Shown: positions 5,715 through 7,481 of the stretch, one piece after another
Layout: every line of letters starts with the position of its first letter
Position numbering within the stretch: position 1 is the first letter of the stretch
Assembly (NCBI GenBank): GCA_964292295.1
Contig: CAXYVC010000129.1
Span: 1 to 7,481 of the forward strand
Reading direction: 5' to 3'
Length of the DNA: 7,481 nt
Source of the DNA: CAXYVC01 sp964292295
Lineage (GTDB): Bacteria > Acidobacteriota > Holophagae > Holophagales > Holophagaceae
The notes under the pieces: model-generated
What the model was told of the DNA's origin: nothing
Seen by the model: the letters and a program-made list of their open reading frames with translations, nothing else
Database searches by the model: none
Position numbers and translations under genes: made by a program

Positions 5715-7270
5715 CCTGCGACGTGCTCGTCCTCGGCGCGGGCATCGCGGGTTGCACGGCCGCGCTGCGCGCCGCGGAACTCGGCGCGGACGTGATCCTC
5801 GTGGCCAAGGACGGCCTGGGGGAGAGCAACACGGCCTACGCCCAGGGCGGCATCGTGGGGCAGGCGCCGGAGCACGACAGCCCCGAGCAGCTGGCGGCGG
5901 ACATCGAGGCCGCGGGGGCGGGCCTCTGCCGGCCCGAGGCGGTGGCGCTCCTGGCGGAGCTGGGGCCGAGGCTGTGCCGGGCTGTGCTCTGGCACCACTG
6001 GGGCGGTCCCTTCGGCCTGGCGGGGGAGGAACCCCACGCCACGCGGGAGGCCGCCCACAGCGCACGCCGCATCTACCATGCGAAGGACGCCACGGGCCGG
6101 GCCATCCAGCGCACCCTCTGCGACGTGGTGAAGGCCGACGGCCGCATCCGCATCCTCGAGAACCACATGCTGGTGGACCTCCTCGCCGTCCCCCACCACT
6201 GCAAGGATCCGCGCCGGGTCTACGATCCCATCCAGGTCTGGGGTGCCTACGTGCTGGAGACCTCCACGGGCGTGGTCCAGCGCCTGGAGGCGGGCCGCAC
6301 GATCCTGGCCACGGGGGGCCTCGGCTACCTGTACCTGCACACCTCGAACCCTCCCGGCGCCACGGGGGACGGCCTCGCGGCGGCCTTCCGCGCCAGCGCG
6401 CGCATCGTGAACTGCGAGTACCTCCAGTTCCACCCCACCACGCTGTACGTACCGGGTCGACCGCGGCGGCTGCTCACCGAGGCCTTGCGCGGCGAGGGCG
6501 CCCGGCTCGTGAACCGGCGCGGGGAGCGCTTCATGGCGAAGTACGACCCGGAGGGCATGGAACTGGCGCCCCGGGACGTGGTGAGCCGCGCGATCTTCCA
6601 GGAGATGACCGCCGGCGGCGACATGTGCGTCTATCTCGACCTGGCGCCCGTGGCGGCGCGCCTGGACCTGGAGATGCGCTTCCCCACGGTGGTGGCGGCC
6701 TGCCGAGAGGAGGGGCTGGACCCCTTCCGCCAGCCCGTTCCCGTCGTACCCGCGGCGCACTACTTCTGCGGCGGCGTGGCGGTGGACCTGGAGGGCCGCT
6801 CCAGCCTCCGGGGGCTCTACGCCGTGGGGGAGGTGGCCTGCACGGGCGTGCACGGCGCGAACCGCCTGGCCTCCACGAGTCTGCTGGAGGGCCTCGTGTG
6901 GGGCTACCGGGCCGCGGAGGCCGCCGTGGCGGAATGCCACCAGGGCACGATGCCCCCGCCGGAGTCCCTCCACGACTGGCGCCCCGCGCCGGAGGCCATC
7001 ACGCCGGACCCGGTCCTCATCGAACAGGACTGGACGAACATTCGCAGCACCCTCTGGAACTACGCCGGCATCGTGCGCACCCGCGCCCGGCTCCAGCGGG
7101 CGCCCTCGGACATGGGCTACCTCAACCACCGCATCGAGGGCTTCTACCGCCAGGCGCCCATCGCACGGCCCATCCTGGAGCTGCGCAATGGCATCACCTG
7201 CGCGCGCCTGATCCTCGGGGCCGCGCTGCAGAACCCCGAGAGCCGCGGCTGCCACTACCGCGTGGACTGA
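5696..7270 (+). CDS. nadB: L-aspartate oxidase
   Basis: NadB is a cytosolic FAD enzyme that oxidises L-aspartate to iminoaspartate, which quinolinate synthase (NadA) uses in de novo NAD synthesis. The 524-residue product has the family length. The FAD fold starts with DVLVLGAGIAG (9-19; Gly14, Gly16, Gly19), then NTAYAQGGI (45-53). TREAAHSARRIYHA (116-129) carries Glu118, the residue position that separates aspartate oxidases from fumarate reductase/succinate dehydrogenase flavoproteins; the usual TREGGHS is here TREAAHS. Substrate and catalytic positions follow: HPTTLY (246-251), GEGARLVN (266-273), RDVVSRAI (293-300), AAHYFCGG (353-360, His355) and GANRLASTSLLE (387-398, Arg390). The C-terminal helical domain ends with the typical SRGCHYRVD. 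The start at 5696 has the better ribosome-binding site; 5711 would give 519 residues. It is the last gene of the plus-strand run, overlaps the DUF309 gene, and lacks neighbouring nadA or nadC. Confidence 0.96.
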   Translation: MGIQTMTCDVLVLGAGIAGCTAALRAAELGADVILVAKDGLGESNTAYAQGGIVGQAPEHDSPEQLAADIEAAGAGLCRPEAVALLAELGPRLCRAVLWHHWGGPFGLAGEEPHATREAAHSARRIYHAKDATGRAIQRTLCDVVKADGRIRILENHMLVDLLAVPHHCKDPRRVYDPIQVWGAYVLETSTGVVQRLEAGRTILATGGLGYLYLHTSNPPGATGDGLAAAFRASARIVNCEYLQFHPTTLYVPGRPRRLLTEALRGEGARLVNRRGERFMAKYDPEGMELAPRDVVSRAIFQEMTAGGDMCVYLDLAPVAARLDLEMRFPTVVAACREEGLDPFRQPVPVVPAAHYFCGGVAVDLEGRSSLRGLYAVGEVACTGVHGANRLASTSLLEGLVWGYRAAEAAVAECHQGTMPPPESLHDWRPAPEAITPDPVLIEQDWTNIRSTLWNYAGIVRTRARLQRAPSDMGYLNHRIEGFYRQAPIARPILELRNGITCARLILGAALQNPESRGCHYRVD

Positions 7271-7281
7271 ACCCGCATGGT

Positions 7282-7353
7282 GCATGTGGCGTAGAGCGGC
7301 GGTGTACAGGCTTGGTGAAGCCCCAAACTGTGCACCGCCACGGCTCCACATGC
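7282..7353. repeat. Imperfect inverted repeat / large stem-loop after nadB, possible terminator
   Basis: Twelve bases after the nadB stop begins a nested inverted repeat. The outer arms GCATGTGG (7282-7289) and CCACATGC (7346-7353) pair perfectly. After an 8/6-nt internal loop, inner arms 7298-7309 and 7328-7339 pair over 12 bp with a single T/G mismatch (a wobble in RNA). The 18-nt loop contains a further 4-bp hairpin, GCTT with AAGC (7310-7321). No T-run follows, so it is not a textbook intrinsic terminator, but its position fits a transcription end or an mRNA 3'-protecting structure. It could also be a dispersed palindromic repeat or a small mobile remnant; CCGCATGG occurs on both sides (7273-7280 and 7366-7373). 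Confidence 0.6.
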
Positions 7354-7481
7354 CGTTATGCGATGCCGCATGGAGTCATCCTGGATTTTGCGTTTGGGCT
7401 CGACAGAATGGTTCTGCCAGAGCCGTCCTTCGAGCGCTTGCGGCTCGCGACACTCGGGTCGTGCGGGTCCCCGCTTCGGGC
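7354..7481. other. Right-edge DNA of undetermined nature
   Basis: These 128 bases hold no gene I can support. Base composition is less GC-rich near 7380-7410 than in the coding regions. Small hairpins are visible. GGCTC (7397-7401) pairs with GAGCC (7420-7424) around CAGAA/TTCTG (7404-7408 and 7412-7416), and CGAGC (7431-7435) pairs with GCTCG (7443-7447). A plus-strand frame from ATG 7363 is open to the window edge, and so is a minus-strand frame ending in TAA at 7358-7356. Neither has the strong third-position GC of the neighbours or a recognisable motif. It may be intergenic DNA, the edge of a repeat or mobile element, or a gene end cut by the window. Confidence 0.35.

Noticed and set aside
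4794..6065. Minus-strand open frame of 423 codons across three real genes
   Set aside because: It crosses the deacetylase, DUF309 and nadB, and the Pro/Arg-rich translation is typical of antisense frames in high-GC DNA.
5480..7351. Long minus-strand open frame of 623 codons opposite nadB and DUF309
   Set aside because: The translation is low-complexity Arg/Gly/His/Ala-rich with no domain, and it lies over a complete nadB with all catalytic motifs.
7282..7353. tRNA or other known small RNA in the stem-loop
   Set aside because: There is no cloverleaf, no GTTCGAATC-like T-loop and no family signature that I recognise on either strand.
7266..7361. Integron attC-like site, suggested by ACTGAAC (7266-7272), GTTATGC (7355-7361) and the imperfect palindrome between them
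   Set aside because: Each end deviates from the RYYYAAC and GTTRRRY cores, the two ends pair only at AAC/GTT, and nadB in an operon is not cassette-like. A covariance-model search for attC would settle it.
1..7481. CRISPR array, insertion sequence, prophage genes or toxin-antitoxin pair
   Set aside because: No regularly spaced repeats, transposase or recombinase motifs, phage genes, or small paired genes were seen; nearly all the DNA is housekeeping or envelope coding sequence.

Overview
This is a high-GC, gene-dense bacterial window (roughly 70% G+C by eye). It holds eight complete protein genes, one partial gene at the left edge, and about 210 bases of non-coding or undetermined DNA at the right edge. 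A TolQ/ExbB-type energiser plus a Tat translocase points to a Gram-negative. The gene style and extreme third-position GC would fit Acidobacteriota of the Holophagae/Geothrix kind, but that placement is an inference from impression and no marker gene here proves it.

Layout. Positions 1-178 carry the 3' end of a hydrophobic protein of unknown function on the + strand; its stop codon abuts the stop of the next, convergent gene. From 3253 down to 179 the minus strand carries a tight four-gene run: UDP-glucose 6-dehydrogenase (ugd), tatA, tatC and a HAD-superfamily hydrolase. The gaps are 24, 13 and 2 nt, so it probably forms one transcript. A 121-bp divergent spacer (3254-3374) follows. From 3375 to 7270 the plus strand carries a second tight run: a TolQ/ExbB/MotA-family proton channel, a polysaccharide deacetylase of the PEP-CTERM/XrtA-associated subfamily, a DUF309 protein with a long N-terminal extension, and L-aspartate oxidase (nadB). 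These genes are 7 nt apart or overlap, consistent with one transcript and translational coupling.

How the genes relate. Ugd makes UDP-glucuronate for surface polysaccharide, and the deacetylase is of a type linked to exopolysaccharide loci, so both sides of the divergent spacer have an envelope or polysaccharide theme. TatA/TatC export folded proteins and TolQ energises an outer-membrane or envelope process, again at the envelope. NadB starts de novo NAD synthesis and looks like a passenger, as does the HAD enzyme. No tolR/exbD, tatB, nadA or nadC lies in the window.

The right edge (7271-7481) contains a conspicuous imperfect inverted repeat directly after nadB, flanked by short direct repeats, then a stretch with more A/T and several small hairpins. 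This is the least explained part of the window. I did not find a convincing novel multi-gene system. The best leads are the right-edge structure, the extended DUF309 protein, and the orphan TolQ-deacetylase pairing.
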